Assembly: GCA_035570275.1 (NCBI GenBank)
Contig: DATMNI010000145.1
Span: 1 to 5,731 of the forward strand
Length of the DNA stretch: 5,731 nucleotides
Direction of reading: 5' to 3'
Source: DATMNI01 sp035570275
GTDB lineage: Bacteria > Acidobacteriota > Terriglobia > Bryobacterales > Bryobacteraceae
Made by a program: the position numbers and the translations under genes. Below are positions 5,491 through 5,731 of this stretch, piece after piece. The notes beneath the pieces were generated by a model that ran no database searches, was not told the DNA's origin, and worked only from the letters and a program-made list of their open reading frames with translations. Each line of letters opens with the position of its first letter. Within the stretch, counting starts at the first letter, position 1.

Positions 5491-5731
5491 CGAACGGTTC
5501 TGCGGCGGGTGCGTAAACGTTTTCGGGATTGATGGGTTCAGCGGTGGCAAAACGCTCCCTTACGGTCGCGGCTCGGTTGTGGTCGTGCTGATTCGGCGTC
5601 AGTTACAGAGCCGCGACCGTTAGAAGGCGTGAAATATTGTTCGTCAGGACCGAGGGGGCATAAAAAATCAGATCCGCAACTCCGCAACTCAATTATTGTC
5701 GCTTACTGCCTCGGCCCCACCTCCTTGAAAT
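5413..5731. other. Gene-free tail downstream of the M1 gene
   Basis: I find no credible gene in these 319 bases on either strand. The stretch contains the remaining copies of the 19-bp repeat and a large inverted repeat (5552-5630). Further on lie a tandem TCCGCAAC pair (5673-5688) and a weak CCGA...GGCA / TGCCTCGG inverted pair (about 5650-5714). No canonical terminator for the M1 gene is obvious. Confidence 0.65.
5552..5630. repeat. REP/BIME-like imperfect palindrome
   Basis: A perfect 13-bp pair, ACGGTCGCGGCTC (5562-5574) and GAGCCGCGACCGT (5608-5620), is the core of a 25-bp imperfect inverted repeat (5552-5576 with 5606-5630, about 21 of 25 positions able to pair). The spacer is 29 bases. 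From memory, sequences of the form CTCCCTTACGGTCGCGGCTC recur as dispersed intergenic palindromes in acidobacterial and planctomycete genomes, so a mobile REP-like element is likelier than a plain terminator. No U-run follows the right arm. Confidence 0.7.

Noticed and set aside
2860..5550. An 896-codon open frame antisense to the M1 gene
   Set aside because: It lies opposite a gene with clear domains and motifs. Its translation is low-complexity His/Arg/Val-rich without recognisable motifs and ends in translated 19-bp repeats. Long antisense frames are common opposite GC-rich genes.
5650..5714. Imperfect inverted pair CCGA-GGG-GGCA and TGCCTCGG
   Set aside because: The stem is short, has a bulge and spans a loop of about 46 bases, so it is too weak to call a structured RNA or terminator.
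5719..5727. AAGGAGGT-like sequence on the minus strand at the right edge (complement resembles the end of 16S rRNA)
   Set aside because: No start codon at a useful distance opens a sustained frame, and no other rRNA sequence surrounds it. It looks coincidental.

Overview
The window is GC-rich, densely coded bacterial DNA. Gene content suggests an acidobacterium, possibly of the Solibacter/Bryobacter group. The pointers are a secreted M1-type metalloprotein with an N-terminal carboxypeptidase-regulatory-like domain, a CysO/Mec/CysM set, a small PIN toxin pair and a REP-like palindrome. This placement is inferred from style and remembered families, not from a search.

Left part (1-1756, minus strand): three tightly packed genes read leftwards, cysM, then mec, then cysO. 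cysM and mec overlap by ATGA; mec and cysO are separated by one base. CysO is a MoaD/ThiS-fold sulfur carrier, CysM a PLP-dependent cysteine synthase and Mec a JAMM metallopeptidase. Together they match the protein-bound cysteine pathway known from Mycobacterium tuberculosis: sulfide carried as a CysO thiocarboxylate is joined to an activated serine by CysM, and Mec releases cysteine from the CysO-Cys adduct. Unusually, the di-glycine of this CysO is internal. A Pro/Ala/Val linker follows and the frame runs off the window edge, so it may be a fusion, perhaps to its own E1-like activating enzyme.

Middle (1757-2615): a divergent control region of about 230 bp carries a good sigma70-like promoter facing each way. 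To the right lies a type II toxin-antitoxin pair, a ribbon-helix-helix antitoxin (VapB-like) and a PIN-domain VapC. The antitoxin promoter sits so close to the ATG that its mRNA should be leaderless or nearly so, and a repeated ATCGTATA overlaps it as a candidate operator. VapC has Asn where the family has a catalytic Asp.

Right part (2671-5412, plus strand): one large exported M1-family protein of 913 residues with an intact HExxH-x18-E zinc site but no canonical GxMEN motif.

Tail (5413-5731): no gene seen. It holds a 19-bp tandem repeat that starts inside the M1 gene and includes its stop codon, and a large inverted repeat of REP/BIME type. Short tandem repeats recur through the window: 12 bp in cysO, 15 bp in mec, 15 bp in the M1 gene and 19 bp at its 3' end. 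Units inside genes are multiples of three; the unit outside is not.
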